Notes under the pieces: model-generated
Told to the model about the DNA's origin: nothing
The model's input: only the letters and a program-made list of their open reading frames with translations
Database searches by the model: none
Shown here: positions 38,096 through 46,615 of the stretch, in pieces
Position numbering within the stretch: the stretch's first letter is position 1
Layout of the letters: each line of letters opens with the position of its first letter
Made by a program: the position numbers and the translations under genes
Source: CAWFSE01 sp963697565
GTDB lineage: Bacteria; Actinomycetota; Actinomycetes; CAVWCF01
DNA length: 64,000 nt
Direction of reading: 5' to 3'
Assembly (NCBI GenBank): GCA_963697565.1
Contig: CAVOOM010000008.1
Span: 248,001 to 312,000, forward strand

Positions 38096-39403
38096 ATGGG
38101 ACACACGCTCGTCGACCCGGATACCGCGTACCACCGGCTGCAGGAGCGGCTCGATCGGATGCCGACGGGCGCCCCGGACTCGCCGGCCTTCCAGCGCATC
38201 CTGCGCCTGCTCTTCACCGCTGACGAGGCCGAGCTGGCCGCTCAGATCCCCACGATGGGGTCGTTGGCCCAGGTGGCCAAGCGGACGGGCCGAACCGAGG
38301 CCGAGCTCGACCCGATCGTCACCGACCTGGCCCGCCGCGGCCTGGTGATGGACTTCCGCCACCGCGGCCGCCGCTACGTCGCGCTGGCTCCCGTCGTCAT
38401 CGGGTTCTTCGAGTTCACGTTCATGCGGGTCCGTGACGACGCTCCGATGGAGGAGCTCGCCCACCTCTTCCACGAGTACATGTACGACGGCGACGACTTC
38501 GCGCACGCGGTCTTCCGGGGCAGCACCCAGATCGGCCGCTCGCTCGTCCGCGAGGAGTCCATCCCGGACGACCCGTCGGTCGAGGTGCTCGACTGGGAGC
38601 TGGCCACCCACATCGTGGCGGAGGCGCGGTCGGTGGCCGTCTCGCTGTGCCCGTGCCGCGAGCACGCCAAGCTGGTCGGCGAGGGCTGCGACGCGCCCAC
38701 CCGCACCTGCCTGACCTTCGGCGGCGGGGCGGACGCGCTCGTGCGGGCGGGGATCGCCGAGCCGATCTCGAACGAGGAGGGGCTGGCCATCCTGCAGATG
38801 GCGAAGGACGCGGGGCTGGCTCAGACCGCGGACAACGTCAAGCACGGCGTCAGCTACATCTGCAACTGCTGCGGCTGCTGTTGCGGGATGATGCAGTCGA
38901 TCCGGCGCAAGGGGATCACCGGCGCGATCGTCTCGTCTAACTGGGTGGCCCAGGTCGACCTCGAGATGTGCCGAGGCTGCAAGAAGTGCGCCCGCGCCTG
39001 CCCCGCGCAGGCGGTCACCATGGTCGACAACCAGGGCCACGGCAAGCGCAAGTACTGGGCCATCGTCGACCCCGAGGCGTGCCTCGGCTGCGGCGTCTGC
39101 GACGAGGTCTGCCTGTTCGGCGCCCACTCGATGCAGCCGCGTGACCACCGGGTGTTCACTCCCGACAACACCTTCGACCGGATGGTCGCTATGGCGGTCG
39201 AGCGCGGGATGCTGGGCGACCTGCTCGTCGACACCCTCGACGGCGCCGGCCCACACGCGCTGGCCCGCGTCCTGCAGGTGATCGAGCGCAGCCGGCCGGT
39301 CACCGCGTTGATGGCGGTCGAGCCGCTCGAATCGGTCTTCCTGAGGGGGCTGCTCGGGGCCGTCCACGCCGTGGCCGGCGGCCGCACCGAAACGCCCGCC
39401 TAG
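38096..39403 (+). CDS. winged-helix plus multi-cysteine 4Fe-4S protein
   Basis: A 435-residue protein. The N-terminal 110 residues read as a winged-helix-like fold (SLAQVAKRTGRTEAELDPIVTDLARRGLVMDFRHRGRRYVALAP). The middle carries two cysteine clusters, LCPCREH...GEGCDAPTRTC and ICNCCGCCCGMMQ, and the C-terminal part has two ferredoxin-type 4Fe-4S motifs, CRGCKKCARACPAQA and CLGCGVCDEVCLFGA. Similar uncharacterised proteins occur in anaerobes near oxidoreductases. Here it faces away from, but lies close to, the hydrogenase operon, so a redox sensor or electron-transfer role is an inference. ATG at 38096 with GGAGG five bases upstream. Its stop shares CTAG with the SulP stop. Confidence 0.8.
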   Translation: MGHTLVDPDTAYHRLQERLDRMPTGAPDSPAFQRILRLLFTADEAELAAQIPTMGSLAQVAKRTGRTEAELDPIVTDLARRGLVMDFRHRGRRYVALAPVVIGFFEFTFMRVRDDAPMEELAHLFHEYMYDGDDFAHAVFRGSTQIGRSLVREESIPDDPSVEVLDWELATHIVAEARSVAVSLCPCREHAKLVGEGCDAPTRTCLTFGGGADALVRAGIAEPISNEEGLAILQMAKDAGLAQTADNVKHGVSYICNCCGCCCGMMQSIRRKGITGAIVSSNWVAQVDLEMCRGCKKCARACPAQAVTMVDNQGHGKRKYWAIVDPEACLGCGVCDEVCLFGAHSMQPRDHRVFTPDNTFDRMVAMAVERGMLGDLLVDTLDGAGPHALARVLQVIERSRPVTALMAVEPLESVFLRGLLGAVHAVAGGRTETPA

Positions 39404-41304
39404 CCTCCCTTGCCTCCCTTGGGCGGCTTCGGCGGCTTCGGCCCCTTCGTCGCCTTGGGCTCAGGGGCGGCGGCCTCGTCGTCGCCGTTGTCCGCCGAGG
39501 ACTCGACGGCGATCCGCTCCTCGGCCGGCTCGTACACGTCGTCGGCCGACTCCTCGACCTCGACGGCGAGCTGGTTGTGCGCCTTGCCTTCGAGGTGGGC
39601 GGCCGCCCGCGCGGCCCGAACCGCCGCGGAGATGCTGTGCCACATGTGGTCGTCGCCGAGCCGCTCGATGAAGCCGGCCCGGGTGAGCACCCGTCGTGCC
39701 TGGTAGAAGACGCGCACCAGGTACAGCTCGACGCCGCGCTCTTGAAGGCGCTCCAGCATCAGCTCAAGCGCGTCGATGCTTGTCGTGTCCAGCTGGCTGG
39801 TGGCCTCAAGGTCGAGCAGCAGGATGCGTACGTCCGGCTCGGAATCGACCGCGGCCAATACCTGGGCCTGCACCTCGGCGGCGTTGGCCCAGAACAGCGG
39901 GGCGTCCAGCCGCAGCACCAGGATCCCGTCGATGGTCTTGCGCTCCGGGTGCCGGATCACGCTGCCCCAGGCGGCCTTCTCGCCGGGCACCTTGCCCATG
40001 ACGTCCATGCCGACCCGGCTTGAGCGGTACACGAGTCCGAGGACGGCCTGGCCGACGGCCAAGAGCAGCCCGTACAGCGGACCGAAGAGGAGCACCCCGC
40101 CCATGGCGGCCATCGAGCCGACGAAGTCATTGCGCCGGATCGCCTTGTAGCGGCGCATCGCCTTGACGTCCATGAGCCCCCAGACCGCCTGGATGACGAT
40201 GGCCGAGAGCACGGCGCGCGGCAGGGGCGACAGCAGGTTCGCCAAGGCGACGAGGACGAGCAGGACCAGGACGGCGGTCGTGACCCCGGTGAGCTGGCTG
40301 ACTCCGCCGGAGCGCCGGGACGCCGCCGTCTTGGACAGCGACCCGGCCACGCCTAGGCCGCCCGACAGCCCGGCGGCGACGTTGGCCGCCCCCGTCGCGA
40401 CCAGCTCCTGGTTGGCGTCCACGGTGTAGCCCTCGCGGGCGGCGAAGAGCCGGGCGGCGCTGAGACCCTCGGCCAGGCCGACCAGCGCGAGGGCCAGGCT
40501 GCCCACGAGGACGGGTGGGATGTCGGTCACCGAGATCGCGGGGAGCCCGAAGGGCGGCAGGCCGCTCGGCACGTCGCCCACCGTGACCACCCCTTGGGCC
40601 GCCAGGTCGAGCCACGAGGAGACGCCGATCCCGACGATGAGCACGACGAGGGCCCACGGGACGCGGGGGGCGAGCCGCGCGCCGATGAAGAGCACCGCGA
40701 GTGCGGCCAGGCCGATGGCGGCGGTGGTCGGGTCGAGGTCCACCAGGTTCGTGGCGATTGACCAAGCCCGGGTCAGCACGTCGCCTGACTCCACGGGCAT
40801 GCCGAGCAGGCTGGGGATCTCGCCCAGGATGATCAGGATCACCAGGCCGAAGACGAACCCGGTGACGATCGGTCGGGACAAGAACTCCGCGGCCCAGCCG
40901 ATCCTGGCCAGGCCCCCGATCAGCAGGCCCAGGCCGGCACCGATCGCCAGCGCCGAGGTGAACGCGACCGCGCTCCCCGGATCGCCCTTCGACAGGTCGG
41001 CCACGAGTGAGCCGGAGAGAACGGCGACCGTGGAGACCGGCCCGACAACCAGGTGCGGCGAGGAGCCGAAGATCGCGTACGCCACCAGGGCGAGCGGGAT
41101 CGCGTACAGGCCGACCTGGACCGGCACCCCCGCGATGCCGGCGTAGCCGAGGGACTGCGGCACCGCAAGTGCGGCGACCACCGTGCCCGCCAGCAGGTCA
41201 GCCGGGAGGTCGCGCCGGCGGTAGCGGGGCAGCCAGGACGCGACGGGGACCCATCGGCCCACGCCCGTCCGTACCGCCGTCTCGTTCACGCCGCGTTCAC
41301 CCAC
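39400..41304 (-). CDS. SulP-family anion transporter with STAS domain
   Basis: Membrane transporter for sulfate, bicarbonate or a similar anion. The 634-residue protein has about 10-12 helices with the SulP signatures DLLAGTVVAALAVPQSLGYAGIAGVPVQVGLYAIPLALVAYAIFGSS and RLFAAREGYTVDANQELVATGAANVAAGLSGGLGVAGSLSKTA, followed by a STAS domain (about 450-560; LLLDLEATSQLDTTSIDALE). A charged tail (about 575-634) is acidic, then ends in a KGPKPPKPPKGGKGG-like repeat. The GTG start at 41304 is bounded by an upstream in-frame stop; GTG 41289 is an alternative. The stop overlaps the iron-sulfur protein stop at CTAG. Confidence 0.92.
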   Translation of the reverse strand: MGERGVNETAVRTGVGRWVPVASWLPRYRRRDLPADLLAGTVVAALAVPQSLGYAGIAGVPVQVGLYAIPLALVAYAIFGSSPHLVVGPVSTVAVLSGSLVADLSKGDPGSAVAFTSALAIGAGLGLLIGGLARIGWAAEFLSRPIVTGFVFGLVILIILGEIPSLLGMPVESGDVLTRAWSIATNLVDLDPTTAAIGLAALAVLFIGARLAPRVPWALVVLIVGIGVSSWLDLAAQGVVTVGDVPSGLPPFGLPAISVTDIPPVLVGSLALALVGLAEGLSAARLFAAREGYTVDANQELVATGAANVAAGLSGGLGVAGSLSKTAASRRSGGVSQLTGVTTAVLVLLVLVALANLLSPLPRAVLSAIVIQAVWGLMDVKAMRRYKAIRRNDFVGSMAAMGGVLLFGPLYGLLLAVGQAVLGLVYRSSRVGMDVMGKVPGEKAAWGSVIRHPERKTIDGILVLRLDAPLFWANAAEVQAQVLAAVDSEPDVRILLLDLEATSQLDTTSIDALELMLERLQERGVELYLVRVFYQARRVLTRAGFIERLGDDHMWHSISAAVRAARAAAHLEGKAHNQLAVEVEESADDVYEPAEERIAVESSADNGDDEAAAPEPKATKGPKPPKPPKGGKGG

Positions 41305-41311
41305 CGTTCAC
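41284..41311. repeat. three GTTCAC boxes at 11-bp spacing
   Basis: GTTCAC occurs at 41284-41289, 41295-41300 and 41306-41311, exactly one helical turn apart. The boxes span the start codon region of sulP and lie about 150 bases upstream of the divergent hydrogenase operon. Regular phasing suggests tandem protein binding, but two of the copies also encode the start of SulP. Confidence 0.55.
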
Positions 41312-41458
41312 CCATGACGGGGGGCACGCTAGCGGCTCCCATGCCTCCTCCGGCCCCCTCCGGGCCGGGCCGTTTTCTGATCAAGGTGTGCCGTTGGACC
41401 CTGCCCGAGCCACCCGGGCCGCCTCTACCGTCGGGATCAGACGCAATGCGGAGGTGCC

Positions 41459-42599
41459 ATGGCTGCCGACACGCCCGTGGTCATCGACGTCGCCGGGCTG
41501 CAGGCGCTCATCGACCTGCTGCTCGGCGACGGATGGACCGTGATCGGGCCCACCGTGGCCGACGGGGTGATCGGCCACGCGGAGCTCGAGTCGGTCGAGG
41601 GGCTCCCGCGCGGGGTCGGCGACGAGCAGGACGCCGCCCGCTACCGGCTGCGCGAGCGCGGCGACGACGCGTTGTTCGGCTACGTGGTCGGTCCGCAGTC
41701 CTGGAAGTCGCTGCTGTTCCCGGCCCGCGCGCTCCTGCGGCGATCGCCTCCCGAGGCCACGCCGGACGAGCCGGACGAGCCGCGCCCGCTGGCGCTGTTC
41801 GGGGTGCGCTCCTGCGACCTGCATGCGATCGCGATCCACGACCAGGTCTTGCTCGGCCGCCCCGCGGTCGACGCGCACTACGCCGAGCGGCGCGCCCAGG
41901 TGTTCATCGTCGCGGTCACCTGCGGCGACCCGGGCGGGACCTGCTTCTGCGCGTCGATGGGCACCGGGCCCGAGCCGCGCGAGGGGTACGACCTCGCGCT
42001 GACCGAGCTGCTCGACGGCGGGGGCCACCGGTTCCTCGTTCGCTCCGGCAGCCCGCGCGGGCGCGGACCTGCTGGCCCGGCTGCCCGCGCGCCCGGCGAC
42101 GGACGGCGACGAGGGGGCCGCCGCCGACGTCGTGCGGACGGCGGTCGGGCGGATGGGCCGCAGCCTGGACACCGACGGGATCCGCGACCTCCTCTACGCC
42201 AACGCCGAGCACCCGCAGTGGGACGACGTCGCGAGCCGGTGCCTGGCGTGCAGCAACTGCACGCTGGTCTGCCCCACCTGCTTCTGCACGACGGTCGAGG
42301 ACGCCACCGACCTGGCGTCCGGCGCGGCCGAGCGCTGGCGGGTGTGGGACTCCTGCTTCACCACGGAGTTCTCCCACCTCAACGGCGGCAGCGTCCGCAC
42401 CACGACGAGGGCCCGCTACCGCCAGTGGGCGACCCACAAGCTGGCCGCCTGGTGGGACCAGTTCGGCAGCTCGGGCTGCGTCGGCTGCGGCCGCTGCATC
42501 ACCTGGTGCCCGGCGGCCATCGACCTGACGGCCGAGGCGGCCGCGATCCGGGCCACCTCGACCACCTCGGCCCCCACCGGCACGATCTCGGAGGCGTGA
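41459..42599 (+). CDS. hydB: NiFe hydrogenase (group 3b-type) beta subunit, iron-sulfur, one frame break
   Basis: Electron-transfer subunit of an NADP-linked hydrogenase (sulfhydrogenase type). It opens VVIDVAGLQALIDLLLGDGWTVIGPTV, contains FGVRSCDLHAIAIHDQV and CGDPGGTCFCASMGTGP, and two 4Fe-4S motifs CLACSNCTLVCPTCFCTTVED and CVGCGRCITWCP near the end. A +1 frame change near 42060 sits in a poorly conserved linker. The ATG has a strong GGAGG. First gene of the operon hydB-cNMP-hydG-hydD-hydA-protease. Confidence 0.9.
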
Positions 42600-42600
42600 C

Positions 42601-43074
42601 ATGCGCGGCATCGACGAACTGCTCCGCGAGCACCCGTTCTTCGCCGGGCTCGACGATGAGGCCCTCGCCCTGATCGCCGGCTGCGCGGCGAACCGGCACA
42701 TGCACGCCGGCCAGTACCTCTACCGCGAGGGCGACCCGGCTGAGACGTTCTTCGTGATCCGGCACGGCCGGATCGCCCTAGAGGCGCACCGGCCGGCCGG
42801 CGGCGCCGTCGTCATCGAGACGGTCGAGGACGGCGAGGTGCTCGGCTGGTCGTGGCTGATCCCGCCGCACCGCTGGCTCTTCGACGCCCACGTCGTCGAG
42901 GACACGAGCGCTGTCGTCTTCGACGGCACCTGCCTGCGCGGCAAGTGCGACGCCGACCCGGTCCTCGGATACGCCCTGCTGCAGCGGGTGGCCCAGGTGA
43001 TGCTCTCGCGGCTGCAGGCGGCCCGGGTCCGGTTGCTCGACCTGTACGGGGTGCCCGGTGCCTCCAGTCGTTGA
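42601..43074 (+). CDS. cyclic-nucleotide-binding domain protein in the hydrogenase operon
   Basis: A 157-residue single-domain Crp-type cNMP-binding protein: HPFFAGLDDEALALIAGCAANRHMHAGQYLYREGDPAETFFVIRHGRIAL and the phosphate-binding cassette region EVLGWSWLIPPHRWLFDAHVVEDTSAVVFD. It has no DNA-binding domain; it ends in an alpha helix. The canonical RTA phosphate contact is not evident, so it may bind something else. Such modules recur in group 3b hydrogenase operons and may gate the enzyme. It starts one base after hydB. Confidence 0.88.
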   Translation: MRGIDELLREHPFFAGLDDEALALIAGCAANRHMHAGQYLYREGDPAETFFVIRHGRIALEAHRPAGGAVVIETVEDGEVLGWSWLIPPHRWLFDAHVVEDTSAVVFDGTCLRGKCDADPVLGYALLQRVAQVMLSRLQAARVRLLDLYGVPGASSR

Positions 43075-43885
43075 CCCCATGCTGCCGCGGCCGTTCCGGG
43101 TGGTGGAGCGCCGGCAGGACACCGTCGACACCGCGACGCTCACCCTCGAGCCGGTCGAGGGCGCGCCGCTGACCTTCGCCCCCGGGCAGTTCACGATGCT
43201 CGGGCTGCTCGGCGTCGGGGAGGTGCCGATCTCGATCAGCGGCGACCCGGGCGGGGCCTTGCTGCTGCACACGATCCGCGACGTCGGGGGGGTCACCCAC
43301 GCCCTGGTCGAGGCCCAGGTGGGCGACCTGCTCGAGGTGCGCGGGCCGTACGGGACCGGCTGGGGCGTCGAGCAGGGCAGGGGCGGCGACGTGGTGATCG
43401 TCGCCGGCGGCATCGGGCTGGCCCCGCTGCGCCCCGCCGTGCTCCGGCTGCTCGCCGAACGCGAGCGGTACGGCCGGGTCGCGCTGCTCTGCGGGGCGCG
43501 CAGCCCGGCGGACCAGCTGTACCCGGACGAGCTGGTGCGCTGGCGCGACCACGGCATCGACGTCGCCACGATCGTCGACCACGGCGCCGCGGGGTGGCCC
43601 GGACGGGTGGGCCTGGTGACCGCGCTGATCCCGGGCATCCACGTCGACCCGGCGCACACGCTGGCCCTGGCCTGCGGGCCCGAGGTGATGATGCGCTACG
43701 TCGCCCTGGCGCTGCTCGACCGGGGACTCGCGCCTGAGCGGATCCGGCTGTCCATGGAGCGGACCATGAAGTGCGGGGTGGGGCTCTGCGGGCACTGCCA
43801 GTTCCGTGAGTTCTTCGCCTGCGTCGAGGGTCCGGTGTTCGACTACAGCGAGCTCGCCCCGTTGCTTGCGATCCGGGAGGTGTGA
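43058..43885 (+). CDS. hydG: NiFe hydrogenase gamma subunit, FAD/NAD(P)-binding
   Basis: Diaphorase subunit passing electrons between NAD(P)H and the iron-sulfur chain. FAD domain FAPGQFTMLGLLGVGEVPISISGD, nucleotide domain VVIVAGGIGLAPLRPAVLRLLAER and ALACGPEVMMRYVALALLDRG, then the 2Fe-2S motif ERTMKCGVGLCGHCQFREFFACVEGPVF. All family motifs are intact. The start is uncertain: GTG 43058 overlaps the upstream gene; ATG 43079 is the alternative. 275 residues, family length. Confidence 0.93.
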   Translation: MPPVVDPMLPRPFRVVERRQDTVDTATLTLEPVEGAPLTFAPGQFTMLGLLGVGEVPISISGDPGGALLLHTIRDVGGVTHALVEAQVGDLLEVRGPYGTGWGVEQGRGGDVVIVAGGIGLAPLRPAVLRLLAERERYGRVALLCGARSPADQLYPDELVRWRDHGIDVATIVDHGAAGWPGRVGLVTALIPGIHVDPAHTLALACGPEVMMRYVALALLDRGLAPERIRLSMERTMKCGVGLCGHCQFREFFACVEGPVFDYSELAPLLAIREV

Positions 43886-43886
43886 G

Positions 43887-44675
43887 ATGTCCGCCGAGCG
43901 GCCCACCCTGGCCGTCTGGAAGTTCGCCTCCTGCGACGGCTGCCAGCTGACGATCCTCAACTGCGAGGACGAGCTGATCCCGCTGGCCGGAGCGGTGCAG
44001 ATCGCGTACTTCCCGGAGGCCACCCGCGGCGTGGTGGAGGGCCCGTACGACGTGTCGCTCGTCGAGGGGTCGGTGACCACCGCCCACGACGCCGAGCGGA
44101 TCCGGGAGATCCGGCGGATGTCCGGCACGCTCGTGACGATCGGGGCGTGCGCGACGAGCGGCGGCATCCAGGCGCTGCGCAACTTCGCCGACGTGGCCGA
44201 GTTCCGCTCCATCGTCTACGCCCACCCCGAGTACCTCGACACGCTGGAGCACTCGACGGCGATCGCCGACCATGTGCCGGTCGACTTCGAGCTGCGCGGC
44301 TGCCCGGTCGACAAGCGCCAGCTGCTCGAGGTCTTGACCGCGTTCGTCCACGGCCGCCGCCCGCGCATCCCGGCGCACAGCGTCTGCGTCGAGTGCAAGC
44401 GGCGGGGCAGCGTCTGCGTGACCGTCGCCCACGGCACGCCCTGCCTCGGCCCGGTCACCCAGGCCGGCTGCGGGGCGCTGTGCCCCGCGTACTCCCGCGG
44501 CTGCTACGGCTGCTTCGGGCCGCAGGACACCGCCAACACCGGCTCGCTCGCGACGCGGCTGGCCGAGCTGGGCATGCCCGAGCGCGACGTGCTGCGGGTC
44601 TTCCGCACGTTCACCGCGGGCGCGCCTGAGTTCCGCGACGAGAGCCGCCGCCACACGGCGGCCGCGGAGAGGTGA
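43887..44675 (+). CDS. hydD: NiFe hydrogenase small (delta) subunit
   Basis: Carries the proximal iron-sulfur cluster next to the NiFe site. Cysteine pattern LAVWKFASCDGCQLTILN, LVTIGACATSGGIQALRNF, ELRGCPVDKRQLLE and a late Cys-rich segment (CVECKRRGSVCVTVAHGTPCLGPVTQAGCGALCPAYSRGCYGCFGP) indicates several 4Fe-4S clusters. The ATG at 43887 follows GGGAGG. 262 residues, typical of group 3b. No frame breaks. Confidence 0.94.
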   Translation: MSAERPTLAVWKFASCDGCQLTILNCEDELIPLAGAVQIAYFPEATRGVVEGPYDVSLVEGSVTTAHDAERIREIRRMSGTLVTIGACATSGGIQALRNFADVAEFRSIVYAHPEYLDTLEHSTAIADHVPVDFELRGCPVDKRQLLEVLTAFVHGRRPRIPAHSVCVECKRRGSVCVTVAHGTPCLGPVTQAGCGALCPAYSRGCYGCFGPQDTANTGSLATRLAELGMPERDVLRVFRTFTAGAPEFRDESRRHTAAAER

Positions 44676-44679
44676 CGGC

Positions 44680-45990
44680 ATGACGCACAAGCTGACCTCC
44701 GGCGACCAGGTCCTCAAGGCCAACCCGTTGGCGCGCGTCGAGGGCGAGGGCGCGATGCACGTCGTCGTGCGCGAGGGCCGCGTGGCCGACGTCGAGCTGC
44801 GCATCTTCGAGCCGCCGCGCTTCTTCGAGGCGTTCCTGCGGGGGCGCGCCTACACCGAGCCCCCGGACATCACCGCCCGGATCTGCGGGATCTGCCCGGT
44901 CGCGTACCAGATGAGCTCCTGCCTGGCGATCGAGCAGGCGTGCGGCGTCGAGGTGACCGAGGAGATCCGGCTGATGCGCCGGCTGCTCTACTGCGGCGAG
45001 TGGATCGAGAGCCACGCGCTGCACATCTACCTGCTGCACGCGCCGGACTTCCTCGGCTACGACGGCGCCGTCGAGATGGCGGCCGACCACCGCGACCTCG
45101 TCGAGCGCGGCCTCGGGCTGAAGAAGGCCGGCAACGCGCTGATGACCCTGGTCGGCGGGCGCGCCGTCCACCCGGTGAACGTCCGCGTCGGCGGGTTCTA
45201 CCGACTGCCATCCCGCGCCGAGCTGCTCGCCCTGCGCCCGCAGCTGCAGCGGGCCCTCGACGACGCGGTCGCGACCGTGGGCTGGGTCGCCGGCTTCGAC
45301 TTCCCGGACTTCGAGCAGACCCAGGAGTACGTCGCGCTGCGCTCCCCGCACGGCTACCCCCTCGAAGGCGGCTCGGTGGTCTCCAGCACGCGGGCGGGAG
45401 TTCGACGTGGCGCGATTCGGGGACTTCTCCGTCGAGGAGCATGTCGCGCGGTCCAACGCCCTGCACGCCCGGCTGGACGGGCAGACGACGTACGTCGTGG
45501 GGCCGTTGGCGCGCTACACGTTGAACCAGGCCCAGCTCTCCGAGCTGGCCCGCGAGGCCGCCCGTGACGCCGGGCTCGGCGCCGAGTGCCGCAACCCGTT
45601 CCGGTCGATCATCGTGCGGGCCGTGGAGCTGGTGTACGCCCTGGACGAGGCGATTCGGCATCATCGACGGCTGGCACGGGGCGCCCGAGCCCGCGATCGC
45701 GGTGCCGCCCGCCGCGGGGGTCGGGCCACGGGGCCACCGAGGCGCCGCGCGGGCTGCTCTACCACCGGTACGAGCTGGCCGCCGACGGCACGATCCGCGA
45801 CGCGGTGATCGTGCCGCCGACCTCGCAGAACCTGGCGAGCATCGAGGAGGACCTGCGCGCCTTCGTGCAGGACCGGCTGCACCTGCCCACGGCCGAGTTG
45901 ACCCTGCGCTGCGAGCAGGCCGTCCGCAACTACGACCCCTGCATCTCGTGCGCCACCCACTTCCTCGATCTGACGGTGGAGCAGGCGTGA
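44680..45990 (+). CDS. hydA: NiFe hydrogenase large (alpha) subunit, frame breaks
   Basis: Catalytic subunit holding the NiFe(CN)2CO centre. The L1 motif is ARICGICPVAYQ and the L2 motif DPCISCATHF at the C-terminus, both intact with all four cysteines. After the final His only nine residues remain, which is the peptide removed by the maturation protease encoded next. Frame changes of +1 occur near 45393, 45654 and 45724, between conserved blocks (EGGSVVSS / FDVARFGDFSVEEHV / DGWHGAPEPAIAVPP / GATEAPRGLLYHRYELAADG). Group 3b assignment follows from subunit composition and motif form. Confidence 0.93.
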
Positions 45991-46472
45991 CAGCGCTGCT
46001 CATCGGCCTGGGCAACCCCGACCGCGGCGATGACGGAGTCGGCATCGAGGTCGCCCGACGGGTGGCGGAGATGGGCCGGCCGGGGATCGAGGCGCTGGAG
46101 GTGGACGACCCCTCCACCCTGCTCGACACCTGGGTCGGCGCCGGCCGCGTCGTCGTCGTGGACGCGATCACCTCGGGGCGCGCATCGGGCACGGTGTCGA
46201 CGCTCGATGCGACGGAGGGCGCGCTCCCGACGGGCGGCTGGGCGGCCGGCGGCACCCACGCGCTCGGGCTGGCCGCCGCCGTCGAGCTGTCCCGCGCCCT
46301 CGGCCGGCTGCCCCGCAGCCTGGTCGTGGTAGGCGTCGAGGTCGATGGCGCTCGGGCGACGGCAGCGCAGGGGGAGGGCCTTTCCCCCGCGGTCGCCGCC
46401 GCGGTGGAGTCCGCGGTCGCGGCCGTCCTACTCGCGTGCTCAGCGCACCCCGGGTCCTACCCGTTCGGGTGA
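45987..46472 (+). CDS. hydrogenase maturation protease
   Basis: HycI/HybD-type endopeptidase that trims the large subunit after nickel insertion. The N-terminal LIGLGNPDRGDDGVGIEVARRVAE and the DAITSG and GTHALGL segments match the family metal-site pattern (Glu/Asp/His). 161 residues; GTG start overlapping the large subunit stop (GTGA), so expression is coupled. No hypA-F genes are in the window, so the rest of the maturation machinery must be elsewhere. Confidence 0.9.
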   Translation: MTALLIGLGNPDRGDDGVGIEVARRVAEMGRPGIEALEVDDPSTLLDTWVGAGRVVVVDAITSGRASGTVSTLDATEGALPTGGWAAGGTHALGLAAAVELSRALGRLPRSLVVVGVEVDGARATAAQGEGLSPAVAAAVESAVAAVLLACSAHPGSYPFG

Positions 46473-46615
46473 TGACGCCGGGTCAAGATCGAATCTTGGC
46501 TCGAATCTCTTGCCTGCGGGTACGGTCCGGAGCATGCTGCGGGGATCACCCTGCTTGCGCTAGGGCCTTTGGTCCCGTGGGTCCCGCGGCTCCCGATCCC
46601 GTCGATGGAGGCACC

